Source: Parvularcula bermudensis HTCC2503
Lineage (GTDB): Bacteria; Pseudomonadota; Alphaproteobacteria; Caulobacterales; Parvularculaceae
Assembly (NCBI RefSeq): GCF_000152825.2
Contig: NC_014414.1
Location: forward strand, 1,798,001 to 1,862,000
Length of the DNA: 64,000 nucleotides
Direction: 5' to 3'
The notes beneath the pieces are model-generated. The model searched no databases, was not told the origin of the DNA, and saw nothing but the letters and a program-made list of their open reading frames with translations. Positions 1 through 7,800 of the stretch are shown in pieces; the stretch's first letter is position 1, and each line of letters begins with the position of its first letter. Both the position numbers and the translations under genes were made by a program.

Positions 1-1736
1 CCTTGGATTTTCTCAAGGCGGATGGGACCGATCTCGATATTTCAGCGATACCGCTCGACGATCCGGCTACTTACGATATGTTGGGCCGTGGGGCGGCGAT
101 CGGTGTGTTCCAGCTTGAATCTGCGGGTATGCGGGCGACCCTTAAGGGGCTGCAAGCGGATTGTCTCGAAGATATCATCGCGCTGGTCTCGCTCTATCGT
201 CCGGGGCCGATGGATAATATCCCTACCTATATCGAGCGGAAGGCGGGGCGGGAGCCGCCCGATTATCTTCATCCCCTTCTCGAGGACGTCCTGAAAGAAA
301 CCTATGGGGTCATCATCTACCAAGAGCAGGTGATGCAGATCGCCCAAATTCTCGCCGGCTATTCCCTCGGCGAGGCCGATCTTCTGCGTCGCGCCATGGG
401 CAAGAAGAAAAAGGAGGAGATGGACAAGCAGAAGATCCGATTTGTCGACGGGGCGGCCGAGAAGGGCGTGTCGGCGGCGAAGGCCGAGGGGATCTTCGAA
501 CTGGTCGCCAAATTTGCGGGCTATGGGTTCAACAAATCCCACGCGGCCGCTTATGCATGGGTGAGCTATCAGACAGCCTATTTGAAAGCGAACCACCCCG
601 CGGCCTTTTTGGCGGCGTCGATGTCGCTTGATCAGTCGCTCACTGACAAACTTTCAGTCTTCGTGGCTGAGGCGAAGCGGTGCGGCGTCGTGGTGGAGCC
701 GCCCTGTGTGAACGAGTCTCAAGCGGACTTTGCCGTCTCGGGCGAGACATTACGGTACGCGCTTGGGGCGCTCAAAAATGTCGGGGCCGAAGGGATGCAG
801 GTGCTGACCACCGAACGCGCGCGCGGCGGCCCTTTTCGGGATCTCTATGATCTCGCTGAACGGGTGGATCTTCGAAAAGTCGGAAAGCGGAGCCTTGAGC
901 AATTGGCGCGGGCGGGGGCCTTCGATGCGCTGGGGGTCGATCGGGCATCCGCGATGGCTGCGGCGGATTTCTTGTTGCGGTACTCGGCGGCGGCGGCCGA
1001 GGAGCGCGGTAGTGCCCAGGCGGGACTTTTCGGCGGCATGGCGGAGGGGGAGAGCCTTGCTCGGCCCGCCCTGCCCCAGTGTCCGCCCTGGCCGAATGTT
1101 GAGCGTCTCGAGCAGGAGAGGACCGCCCTTGGGTTTTATATGAGCGGGCATCCGCTTGATGATTTCGACTCCCTCCTGGCGGCGAAGGGGGCGGTCTCTT
1201 ACGCGGATATTGCAAGCGTGGTGGGAGAGGGGGAGTCGCGCCATGTCTGTCTGGCGGGGGCGGTGAACGAAGTCACCCGACGTCGTTCGAAGAGCGGAAA
1301 GCCTTTCGCATGGGTGCGGCTCTCTGATCGGTCCGGTGATTTCGAGGTGACTGTTTTCGCCGAGCTCCTTGAGGGGGCGGCGGATCTCCTCGAGCCCGGG
1401 CAATTATTGTTCATGGGCGTGACCGCTGAAGATCAGGATGGAGCCCTTCGGTTGACCGGAGAAAGCGTGCGGGCGCTGTCGACCATGGAAGCGGAGGGGC
1501 CCGGGGGGCGGCGCATGGAAGTCGTGGTGCAGCGACCAGAGGCGATTTACGAGATTAAATCCTGTTTGCAGAATCTAGGCGGGGCTGGGGGGCAGGGGGA
1601 TTTGGTCTTGATCATTCCCGATCCGGCGCTCGATTGCGCGATCGAAGTTGCCGTTGAGGGACAAATGGCGGTGTCTGGCGCCGCAAAGAGTGCCCTTAAG
1701 ACTATAGACGGCGTCGCCCAGGTCATCATTCACTAG
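1..1736 (+). CDS. dnaE: DNA polymerase III alpha subunit, 3' part (5' end outside window)
   Basis: Catalytic subunit of the replicative polymerase. The window enters the gene; the readable frame starts at base 3 and gives 577 residues of a protein that is usually about 1,150 long, so the PHP and palm regions lie upstream. Visible are the fingers region (YRPGPMDNIP, then YGVIIYQEQVMQIA), the GFNKSHAAAYAWVSYQTAYLK block, helix-hairpin-helix segments and an OB fold near residues 410-490 (VCLAGAVNEVTRRR, FEVTVFAELL). The protein ends normally with VAQVIIH. Its TAG stop is formed at the junction with a MITE-like repeat that begins at 1735. Family identity is certain. Confidence 0.95.
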   Translation, partial: LDFLKADGTDLDISAIPLDDPATYDMLGRGAAIGVFQLESAGMRATLKGLQADCLEDIIALVSLYRPGPMDNIPTYIERKAGREPPDYLHPLLEDVLKETYGVIIYQEQVMQIAQILAGYSLGEADLLRRAMGKKKKEEMDKQKIRFVDGAAEKGVSAAKAEGIFELVAKFAGYGFNKSHAAAYAWVSYQTAYLKANHPAAFLAASMSLDQSLTDKLSVFVAEAKRCGVVVEPPCVNESQADFAVSGETLRYALGALKNVGAEGMQVLTTERARGGPFRDLYDLAERVDLRKVGKRSLEQLARAGAFDALGVDRASAMAAADFLLRYSAAAAEERGSAQAGLFGGMAEGESLARPALPQCPPWPNVERLEQERTALGFYMSGHPLDDFDSLLAAKGAVSYADIASVVGEGESRHVCLAGAVNEVTRRRSKSGKPFAWVRLSDRSGDFEVTVFAELLEGAADLLEPGQLLFMGVTAEDQDGALRLTGESVRALSTMEAEGPGGRRMEVVVQRPEAIYEIKSCLQNLGGAGGQGDLVLIIPDPALDCAIEVAVEGQMAVSGAAKSALKTIDGVAQVIIH

Positions 1737-1842
1737 AGTATTTTTCTAGCGAAGGGGGGAGCGGCTTGCATGAAGAAAATGCGATAAAACAAAGGCCTGG
1801 GAGAGGTTTCGCAACGCCGATTGTCCTTCAACAGCCTTAGAG
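1735..1842 (-). repeat. MITE-like intergenic repeat, copy 1
   Basis: About 108 bp, in inverse orientation to the copy at 10741. Shared blocks in reverse complement are CAATCGGCGT, GGCCTTTGTTTTATCGC and CTTCGCTAGAAAA. The left flank reads TA|GAGTA and the right end AGCCT|TA, consistent with a TA target duplication. The junction TAG is the dnaE stop codon. Confidence 0.8.
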
Positions 1843-2046
1843 GTGGTCCCGCGCCTTTGGCTGGGGTGCGCGCCCTGCGCCGCCGCCAAGGGCACTGGAC
1901 GAAGAGGGCTGGCGCTGGCGGATGGGGCTCTCTTGCGTCCTCCTCAAGCGGCGCCTTGGGAAGGGATAGAAGGAGCGGGGAGAGGAGTCGGGAGCAAGGG
2001 GACGCGGCCCTGTCCGGTCGGAGATTTCAGGGCACAAGGCTCGCTG
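1843..2046. other. Gene-free GC-rich spacer upstream of secE
   Basis: About 200 bases between the repeat and the secE promoter candidate. Short ORFs exist on both strands, but none has a convincing ribosome-binding site or protein-like composition. No tRNA cloverleaf is visible; a tRNA-Trp gene often precedes secE in proteobacteria but was not found here. Confidence 0.5.
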
Positions 2047-2074
2047 TTGACTTCCCCCATAGGATCGCTAAGCG
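2047..2074 (+). promoter_or_regulatory. Candidate housekeeping promoter for secE-nusG
   Basis: TTGACTT is followed after 13 bases by GCTAAGCG. This resembles the Caulobacter housekeeping consensus TTGACGS-N10-14-GCTANAWC, with mismatches in the last three bases of the -10. It lies about 90 bases upstream of the secE start. Confidence 0.45.
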
Positions 2075-2162
2075 CATATATCTCCCCAACAACCCGGTGT
2101 TTTTGAGCAGTGATTTGCCTGAGACGGCCGGTAGTGAGCCCGCCCGTTAGAGGATCCGTTCC

Positions 2163-2501
2163 ATGCCGAAGTCTAAAAATCGCCGTAAGCCGAAACGGAG
2201 CCAGGGGAGTGCCCCGGCGAGCCCTGGGCGCCCCGACGCCGGTGCCTCTTCGGCCGCTACGGCGAAGTCGGTTCAGGGGGATGCGAAAGAAGCCTCCCCC
2301 GCCGCCAAAAAAGTGGGCCCAATCCAATTTTTCCGTCAGGTGCGGGATGAGGCGCTGAAGGTCACCTGGACGTCACGCAACGAAACACTGGTTTCGACGA
2401 TCATGGTACTGATCATGGTGGCCCTGGCGTCGATGTTCTTTCTCCTCGTCGACACCGTCCTTCGGTGGATCGTCCCGATCATCCTCTCGGTCAGCGTCTA
2501 A
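2163..2501 (+). CDS. secE: Preprotein translocase subunit SecE
   Basis: Small subunit of the SecYEG channel in the inner membrane. The 112-residue protein has a long basic, Ala/Pro-rich cytosolic N-terminus (about residues 1-50), the amphipathic SecE helix GPIQFFRQVRDEALKVTW, and one C-terminal membrane segment (about 79-108). Single-span SecE proteins are often near 65 residues, so the extra length is the low-complexity N-terminal extension. It is followed 16 bases later by nusG, the common secE-nusG pair. The family call rests on the conserved EALKVTWTSRNE signature just before the membrane segment. Confidence 0.93.
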   Translation: MPKSKNRRKPKRSQGSAPASPGRPDAGASSAATAKSVQGDAKEASPAAKKVGPIQFFRQVRDEALKVTWTSRNETLVSTIMVLIMVALASMFFLLVDTVLRWIVPIILSVSV

Positions 2502-2517
2502 ATCAGAAGGAAACACC

Positions 2518-3054
2518 ATGGACGCGAAATGGTACATCGTGAACGCGTACTCGAATTTCGAGAAAAAAGTCGCCGAAGCCATCAAGCAAAGTGCTGAAGA
2601 AAAGGGCCTCTCTCACCTTTTCGAAGAAGTCCTGGTCCCGACCGAAGAAGTCGTCGAAATTCGCCGTGGGCGGAAGATCAACACAGAACGCCGCTATTTC
2701 CCCGGCTATGTGCTTGTAAAAATGGTGATGAACGACCAGTCCTTCCACGTGGTGAATTCGACCTCAAAGGTAACGGGCTTTTTGGGCTCGGGGAAGAAAC
2801 CCATTCCGGTAAGCCAGAAAGAGGTCGACCGGATCCTCGGAACCATGGACGAGCAGGAGCAGGTCCCTGCAAAGCCCGCCATCCTCTACGATATTGGCGA
2901 GACCGTGAAAGTGGTGGATGGTCCTTTCGCGTCCTTTTCCGGTGTCGTCGAAGACATCGATGAAGAGAATGCCCGGCTTAAAGTCTCGGTGTCGATTTTT
3001 GGGCGCGCAACGCCGGTTGAACTCGAATATAGTCAAGTCGACAAGGAGAGCTGA
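2518..3054 (+). CDS. nusG: Transcription termination/antitermination protein NusG
   Basis: RNA polymerase elongation factor that links transcription to Rho and ribosomes. The 178 residues show the NGN domain (KWYIVNAYSNFEKKVAEAI, then FPGYVLVKMVMND) and a C-terminal KOW domain (VKVVDGPFASFSGVVEDI, then TPVELEYSQVDK). Length is normal. The ATG is preceded by AGAAGGAAACACC. The usual next genes rplK-rplA do not follow: a convergent terminator and ctrA come instead, so secE-nusG forms a two-gene unit here. Confidence 0.96.
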   Translation: MDAKWYIVNAYSNFEKKVAEAIKQSAEEKGLSHLFEEVLVPTEEVVEIRRGRKINTERRYFPGYVLVKMVMNDQSFHVVNSTSKVTGFLGSGKKPIPVSQKEVDRILGTMDEQEQVPAKPAILYDIGETVKVVDGPFASFSGVVEDIDEENARLKVSVSIFGRATPVELEYSQVDKES

Positions 3055-3163
3055 GGCGGCATCCGGCCCAAGCTCCCGACTTCGATCCGCTGACGCCCCT
3101 CGGAGCCCTTTGACGTTTCGGGGGGTGCGAAATAGGTGCCCTGTTAATCACAATAGGCACGAA

Positions 3164-3205
3164 AAAACCCGCCTCAAGTCAATGATGACGAAGAAGGCGG
3201 GTTTT
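3164..3205. terminator. Bidirectional terminator between nusG and ctrA
   Basis: An 11-bp perfect stem AAAACCCGCCT/AGGCGGGTTTT encloses a 20-base loop. A-runs on one side and T-runs on the other make it usable from both converging genes. Confidence 0.85.
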
Positions 3206-3231
3206 GATCAGGATAGTAAGGAAGGGGAGGC

Positions 3232-3924
3232 TTACGCCGCGACCTCTTCGGCGGGGTCGCGCAGGACGTATCCCCGGCCCCAGACCGTCTCGATATAATG
3301 TTCTCCATCGGTGGCGGCGGCCAGTTTTTTCCGCAGCTTACAGATGAAAACGTCGATAATCTTAAGCTCGGGCTCGTCCATACCGCCATATAGATGGTTC
3401 AGGAACATCTCTTTCGTCAGTGTTGTGCCCTTCCGCAGGGAAAGAAGCTCCAACATCTGATATTCTTTACCCGTCAGGTGGACCCGTTGTCCGGAGACTT
3501 CGACGGTCTTTGCGTCAAGATTGACGGTGAGCGCGCCGGTCGTAATGACCGATTGGCTGTGCCCTTTTGACCGGCGGACAATGGCGTGAATGCGGGCAAC
3601 CAGCTCGTCCTTATGGAACGGCTTGGTCATGTAATCGTCAGCACCGAAGCCAAGTCCGCGAACTTTATTTTCGGTATCCCCAAGACCTGTGAGAATGAGG
3701 ATCGGGGTATTCACCTTCGCAACACGCAGCGATTTGAGAACGTCAAAGCCCGTCATGTCAGGCAAGTTCAGATCCAGAAGGATGATGTCGTAATCGTAGA
3801 GCTTGCCGAGATCGACCCCTTCTTCGCCCAGGTCCGTCGTATAGACGTTGAAACCATCGGACTTCAGCATCAGTTCGATGCTTTGGGCGGTTGCCCCGTC
3901 ATCTTCGATCAGCAAAACGCGCAT
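3232..3924 (-). CDS. ctrA: Cell-cycle response regulator CtrA
   Basis: OmpR-family DNA-binding regulator that in Caulobacter silences the replication origin and drives flagellar and division genes. The 230 residues have a receiver domain with the phospho-acceptor Asp51 (LLDLNLPD), the acidic pair EDD at 8-10 and the Lys of MTKPF, then a winged-helix domain ([38 protein letters not shown]). The protein ends in EEVAA; the terminal Ala-Ala matches the ClpXP degron known for CtrA. The start is supported by GGAGGG upstream. The leader has several TTAA tetramers (4014, 4021, 4061, 4081), but none with the canonical N7 spacing. sspB lies 1 kb away. Confidence 0.96.
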   Translation of the reverse strand: MRVLLIEDDGATAQSIELMLKSDGFNVYTTDLGEEGVDLGKLYDYDIILLDLNLPDMTGFDVLKSLRVAKVNTPILILTGLGDTENKVRGLGFGADDYMTKPFHKDELVARIHAIVRRSKGHSQSVITTGALTVNLDAKTVEVSGQRVHLTGKEYQMLELLSLRKGTTLTKEMFLNHLYGGMDEPELKIIDVFICKLRKKLAAATDGEHYIETVWGRGYVLRDPAEEVAA

Positions 3925-4205
3925 TCGGGTGCCCTCCAGGTCTTCGTCAAAGCCGCGACTATCGAAATTTTGTCATGGCGCTTACAGATCAAAGATTACG
4001 GGAATTTACTTTCTTAAACCTTAATGGCCTTGCAGGTGAGAAAGGATTGGTCCGCCAACTTTAATCGCCGGTGACATTTTTTAACGGTGATTTCCTTGTA
4101 CACACAAGCCTCAGCGAGCGGAAATTCATCATTGCGCCGGCGTAGATGTTTAATGCGACCGCAGAAATCGAGGCTACCATATTTGTCCTTCGGAAGGAGA
4201 GCTAA

Positions 4206-4691
4206 ATGCCATCGTTCGACGTGGTGTCGGAAGTCGACACATCGGAAATCAAGAATGCCATCAGCAATGTGATGCGGGAAATCGGCACGCGCTACGATTT
4301 TAAAGGATCGAAGAGCGAAGTGGTCGCCGAGTCGGCGACTGTGAAAATGTTCGCCGACGATGAGGCGAAATTGCGCCAGGTTCGGGAGATCCTACAGGGG
4401 CATCTGCAGCGACGCGGGATCGAACCGGGTCAATTGGACTACGGAAAGGTCGAGTCGGCGACAGGCCAGGCTGTCCGGCAAACCGTCACGGCGAAGGAGG
4501 GGATCGATCGCGACCTGGCCGGCAAGATCGTCAAGAGCCTCAAGGGATCGAAACTGAAGGTTCAGGTCGCGATCCAGGGGGAAGAATTGAGGGTCACCGG
4601 CAAAAAGCGCGACGACCTTCAGGCGGCGATCGCTTTCATCAAGGAGATGGGCATCGACCAGCCCCTTCAGTACAAGAATTTCCGCGACTGA
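4206..4691 (+). CDS. YajQ family nucleotide-binding protein
   Basis: The 161-residue protein matches the YajQ/DUF520 family from the start (MPSFDVVSEVDTSEIKNAI, then RYDFKG) through the end (VTGKKRDDLQAAIAFIKE, PLQYKNFRD). These are two ferredoxin-like folds; relatives bind nucleotides or cyclic di-GMP, and the Xanthomonas member also acts with a transcription factor. The specific ligand here is not visible. The start has a good ribosome-binding site (GGAAGGAGAGCTA). The gene converges on sspB with a 16-base gap. Confidence 0.9.
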   Translation: MPSFDVVSEVDTSEIKNAISNVMREIGTRYDFKGSKSEVVAESATVKMFADDEAKLRQVREILQGHLQRRGIEPGQLDYGKVESATGQAVRQTVTAKEGIDRDLAGKIVKSLKGSKLKVQVAIQGEELRVTGKKRDDLQAAIAFIKEMGIDQPLQYKNFRD

Positions 4692-4707
4692 TCGGCGGGC
4701 CGTCGCT

Positions 4708-5268
4708 CTATTTCTTCCTGAAGCGATCGATCGATACGATGTCAGCCGACCCGCTTTGCGGTCCACTCGGTCCGTCATCGTCGGGCCCGTCATCGTCATT
4801 GTCGTCACGATGAGCGGGGCGGGATTTATCGCCCCGTGGCGTGAAGGGTTCGACCGATCCTTGGACGGTCGGCGCCGCCGTGTCGGTTTCGCCGAGAACC
4901 TCTATGGCCACCGGAAACTGGCGTGAATAGTTGACGCTGGGATCGGCGAATTCGGCGATTGCATCGAAGGGAATGATCAGTCGGTCAGGGACGCCCTTGA
5001 AGTGCAAGGTCACCTCGAACCGATCAGCATAGACCCGTAAGCCTTCGAACTGATGTTGAAGAACGATGACCATCCGCTCAGGATATTGCTCCCGCAGGGT
5101 GTCGGACATCTCCACCCCCTTCGCATTGGTCAGGAAGCCGATGTAAAAATGATGCTCCCCCGGGGGATGCCCGAGGGTCTCCGTTATTGACAACACGTCC
5201 CTTACGACGTTCCGCAATGCGGCCAGTTCGAGAAAAGTATAGTCAAGTTCGGAATCATCATCAGCCAT
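4708..5268 (-). CDS. sspB: SspB-type ClpXP adaptor (alphaproteobacterial form)
   Basis: Delivers ssrA-tagged proteins to ClpXP. The 186 residues carry the SspB core (HHFYIGFLTNAKGVEMSDTL, then MVIVLQHQFEGLRVYADRF, then PDRLIIPFDAIAEFADPSV). An acidic, disordered linker (RDDNDDDGPDDDG) and a short hydrophobic/basic tail (DIVSIDRFRKK) follow; by analogy the tail would be the ClpX-docking motif (inference). Length and order fit the alphaproteobacterial SspB family. It is one gene away from ctrA, a ClpXP substrate in Caulobacter, though adaptor use for CtrA is not implied. It lies just downstream of mrp, which reads in the same direction. Confidence 0.85.
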   Translation of the reverse strand: MADDDSELDYTFLELAALRNVVRDVLSITETLGHPPGEHHFYIGFLTNAKGVEMSDTLREQYPERMVIVLQHQFEGLRVYADRFEVTLHFKGVPDRLIIPFDAIAEFADPSVNYSRQFPVAIEVLGETDTAAPTVQGSVEPFTPRGDKSRPAHRDDNDDDGPDDDGPSGPQSGSADIVSIDRFRKK

Positions 5269-5277
5269 AGTCGGCTC

Positions 5278-6396
5278 CTAATCGGTGCCGGAGGGCGGGT
5301 CCAGTGCGATCAGATGGGCGGCAAGCGCGTGGAACGCCGCTTGCGGCGCGATGTCCTTGCCGATGAGGGGCGGCTCGGCGAGGGCAGACCCAAGGGGCAG
5401 ACGCGCCAGGATCGGTAAATCCACGGCGTTCTCGTCCAATGACGGGCCAAGGGGCGAAGGGCCACCGTCAAGACTTGCCATATTTTCGACCAGCCCCGCC
5501 AATGGGGTGCCGAGTTGCCGAAAAAGGCTGGCCCCGCGCCGCACATCGGCGAGGGCCAGGGGGCTCGGCGTTGTCACCAGGAGACCCAGATCGAGCACGG
5601 CCCGTTGCAGGAGCGTCAGATGCGCATCGCCAGTTCCCGGCGGGGTATCGATGACGAGCCAGTCGAGCCCCTCCGGCCATGCCGTTTCAAAGAGGAGCTG
5701 CTTTGCCGCCCCCATGACCATGGGGCCTCGCCAGGCAAGGGCTTTATCATCGCCGACCAGAAAGCCGATCGACATGAGGGCAAGGGGCCCTGCCTCAAGG
5801 GGGACGAGGCGGCCCTCCCGCGTTTCCGCCTTACGGCCTTCAAGACCGAAGAGGAGGGGTTGGGAGGGACCGTAAATATCAAGATCGAGAAGACCGACCC
5901 GGGCGGCGGGCCTGTCTTCGGTGGCCGTCGCGAGGGCGAGGGCAAGACGCGCCGCGATGGTGCTCTTGCCAACCCCGCCCTTGCCGCTGGCGACGGCCAG
6001 CACCCGTGCGGCATTGCCGGGGCGGCTTTTTTGCGGTCGTTGAGGCTGGGCGCCGGCCCCGCCGGGAGGGGGAGTGTCGGGACCTGTGGGAAGAGGGCGA
6101 TGGCCATCGCGCTGCGGGGCGCGGTGGGGCGTTGATGGGGAGGGCTGGCCGTGGCGGGGGGCGACAAGGGTGACTTTTTGCGGCGCGGCTTGGTGGTTGA
6201 GGGCGGCTGACAGCTCGTCGATCTTGTCGGCGGTAAGGGCATGCCCCTCACCAAGGACGATGGTGGCCGCCTGGTCTCCCAGGACTCGACTTGGGGAAAT
6301 CGTGACCGTCGCCCCGGGAACCCGGTCGTCGAGGACCGCCTTCAAATCGCGTTCGAGCCGGCCCCAACGCGCGGCGTCGCGAATCTTCGACCACAT
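5278..6396 (-). CDS. mrp: Mrp/ApbC-family P-loop ATPase
   Basis: MinD-like ATPase implicated in Fe-S cluster handling. The 372 residues start with a divergent N-terminal MIP18-like segment (about 10-80), a Pro/Gln/Arg-rich linker (about 85-125), then the deviant Walker A GKGGVGKST, the switch region GLLDLDIYGPS and DTPPGTGDAHLTL. Many relatives carry a CPxC pair after ENMS, which coordinates the cluster. Here the corresponding stretch is ENMASLDGGPSPLGPS, without cysteine. The family is certain from the P-loop and DTPPGT motifs; the scaffold role is less sure without the cysteines. Confidence 0.88.
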   Translation of the reverse strand: MWSKIRDAARWGRLERDLKAVLDDRVPGATVTISPSRVLGDQAATIVLGEGHALTADKIDELSAALNHQAAPQKVTLVAPRHGQPSPSTPHRAPQRDGHRPLPTGPDTPPPGGAGAQPQRPQKSRPGNAARVLAVASGKGGVGKSTIAARLALALATATEDRPAARVGLLDLDIYGPSQPLLFGLEGRKAETREGRLVPLEAGPLALMSIGFLVGDDKALAWRGPMVMGAAKQLLFETAWPEGLDWLVIDTPPGTGDAHLTLLQRAVLDLGLLVTTPSPLALADVRRGASLFRQLGTPLAGLVENMASLDGGPSPLGPSLDENAVDLPILARLPLGSALAEPPLIGKDIAPQAAFHALAAHLIALDPPSGTD

Positions 6397-6603
6397 AGTC
6401 GACCTCCTCTGCTAGGCGTCTCGATGCGGCATTCCGAACGGTTTGCGTTCTTTCAACCGCTCCACATATAGAGAGTTCATCCGAATTTCCGGCGGGAGAT
6501 CCTGAAACTTTTTTTGGCCGTCATCATGACGCCCCCTGGACCACGACCGATAATGAATGAGGGCCTAATAGGGGCCCCTTGGAAAGGATAGTACACCAGT
6601 ACA
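6397..6603. other. Divergent mrp/hflK intergenic region
   Basis: 207 bases between two divergent starts must hold both promoters. AAAGGA near 6583 is rather far from the hflK ATG at 6604 for a ribosome-binding site. No clear operator was recognised. Confidence 0.4.
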
Positions 6604-7800
6604 ATGCCATGGACGGATAAGCCCGGTGGATCGGGCAGCGGGAGCGGAAACGGAAGCGGACCCTGGGGAAGGCCAGGGGGACAGAATGGCGGCGACGACC
6701 GTCGACCGGCGGGAGGACGGCAATCCCCCGATCTTGAGGAATTGCTCCGATCGGGACGAGAGCGTTTTCGTCGCGGCGGGGGCGGCGGCAGCGGCAGTGG
6801 CGGGGGCAGTGACTTTAAATTGCCGTCCGGCCCGACCCTTGGCATCGCCGCTGTGGCGATCGTCTTGCTCTGGCTCCTCAGCGGACTTTACTCCCTGCCG
6901 CCGGGGGCGCGGGGCGTGGTCACGACCTTTGGCAATTATTCGGCCCTCACTGGACCGGGCCTGAATTGGCGACTGCCATGGCCGTTTCAGGATCATGCGC
7001 GCGTTCAGGTGGATCAGGACCGGTCGGTGACCATTGGTCGAGGGCGCCAAACCTCGATGGTGACGTCCGACCTCAATATCGTCGACGTTCAGATGACCGT
7101 CGACTATCAAATCTCCCCCGATGTCGGGCTGGCCGAGGGCGAGCTGCCCAATGCGGCAAAGTATATTTTCAATATCGAGAATCCTGACGGCCTGGTCCGA
7201 GCCGTGTCTGAATCCGCGCTGCGGCAAGTGGTCGGTGAAAGCGATTTCAGTCAGGTCATTGCCGAGAACCGGGCGTCGGTCAGCTTGCGGACCCAGGAAA
7301 TCATCCAGGAGATTCTCGATAGCTATAGCAGCGGGATTGAGATCATCCGGGTCAATTTCGGTCAGGCAGATCCCCCCGAGGATGTCATTCCCGCCCAGCG
7401 TGACGTTATCGACGCCCGGTCCGGGGCGGAACAATTGGTCAATGAGGCCAACCGCTACCGAAATAACCGCGTGCCTCGGGCTCGTGGTGAGGCACGGGAG
7501 ATCGAACTCGCCGCCGAAGCCTATGGCCAGCGGGTCGTGCGTGAGGCGCGCGGCGCGGCAAGCCGCTTCAACGATATCTATGCCGAGTATGTCCAAGCCC
7601 CCGATGTGACGCGGGAGCGGATGTATCTGGAAACCATGGAAGGGGTCCTTGGGACCATGAACAAGGTGGTGATCGACGACAATGCCGGTGGGGCGCTGCC
7701 CTATCTCAACCTCAATGAATTGGTGCGCGAAGGTCAGCGATCCCGCAGCGGGTCCACCCCGCCGGCCACCAACCAGGACACGACCGGAGGGCAACGCTAA
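6604..7800 (+). CDS. hflK: HflK, FtsH-modulating membrane protein
   Basis: Partner of HflC in the large inner-membrane SPFH assembly that surrounds and restrains the FtsH protease. The 398 residues begin with MPWTDKPGG and a Gly-rich N-terminus, have one membrane segment (about 78-98, IAAVAIVLLWLLSGLYSL), then the band-7/SPFH domain (GVVTTFGNYS, TSDLNIVDVQMTVDYQI), a helical stretch (EANRYRNNRVPRARGEAREI) and a polar tail. The stop overlaps the hflC start by one base (TAATG), indicating translational coupling. Confidence 0.94.
   Translation: MPWTDKPGGSGSGSGNGSGPWGRPGGQNGGDDRRPAGGRQSPDLEELLRSGRERFRRGGGGGSGSGGGSDFKLPSGPTLGIAAVAIVLLWLLSGLYSLPPGARGVVTTFGNYSALTGPGLNWRLPWPFQDHARVQVDQDRSVTIGRGRQTSMVTSDLNIVDVQMTVDYQISPDVGLAEGELPNAAKYIFNIENPDGLVRAVSESALRQVVGESDFSQVIAENRASVSLRTQEIIQEILDSYSSGIEIIRVNFGQADPPEDVIPAQRDVIDARSGAEQLVNEANRYRNNRVPRARGEAREIELAAEAYGQRVVREARGAASRFNDIYAEYVQAPDVTRERMYLETMEGVLGTMNKVVIDDNAGGALPYLNLNELVREGQRSRSGSTPPATNQDTTGGQR

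Noticed and set aside
1843-2150. Several overlapping short ORFs upstream of secE
   Set aside because: No start signals or protein-like features; the region probably holds only the secE promoter.
2040-2160. Search for a tRNA-Trp gene before secE
   Set aside because: No cloverleaf or CCA end could be built from the sequence.
3925-4205. Canonical CtrA boxes (TTAA-N7-TTAA) in the ctrA leader
   Set aside because: Several TTAA tetramers occur, but none with seven-base spacing, and no GANTC site was seen, so autoregulation cannot be claimed from sequence.
6565-7794. 409-residue minus-strand frame
   Set aside because: Shadow of hflK; no recognisable domain and no ribosome-binding site.
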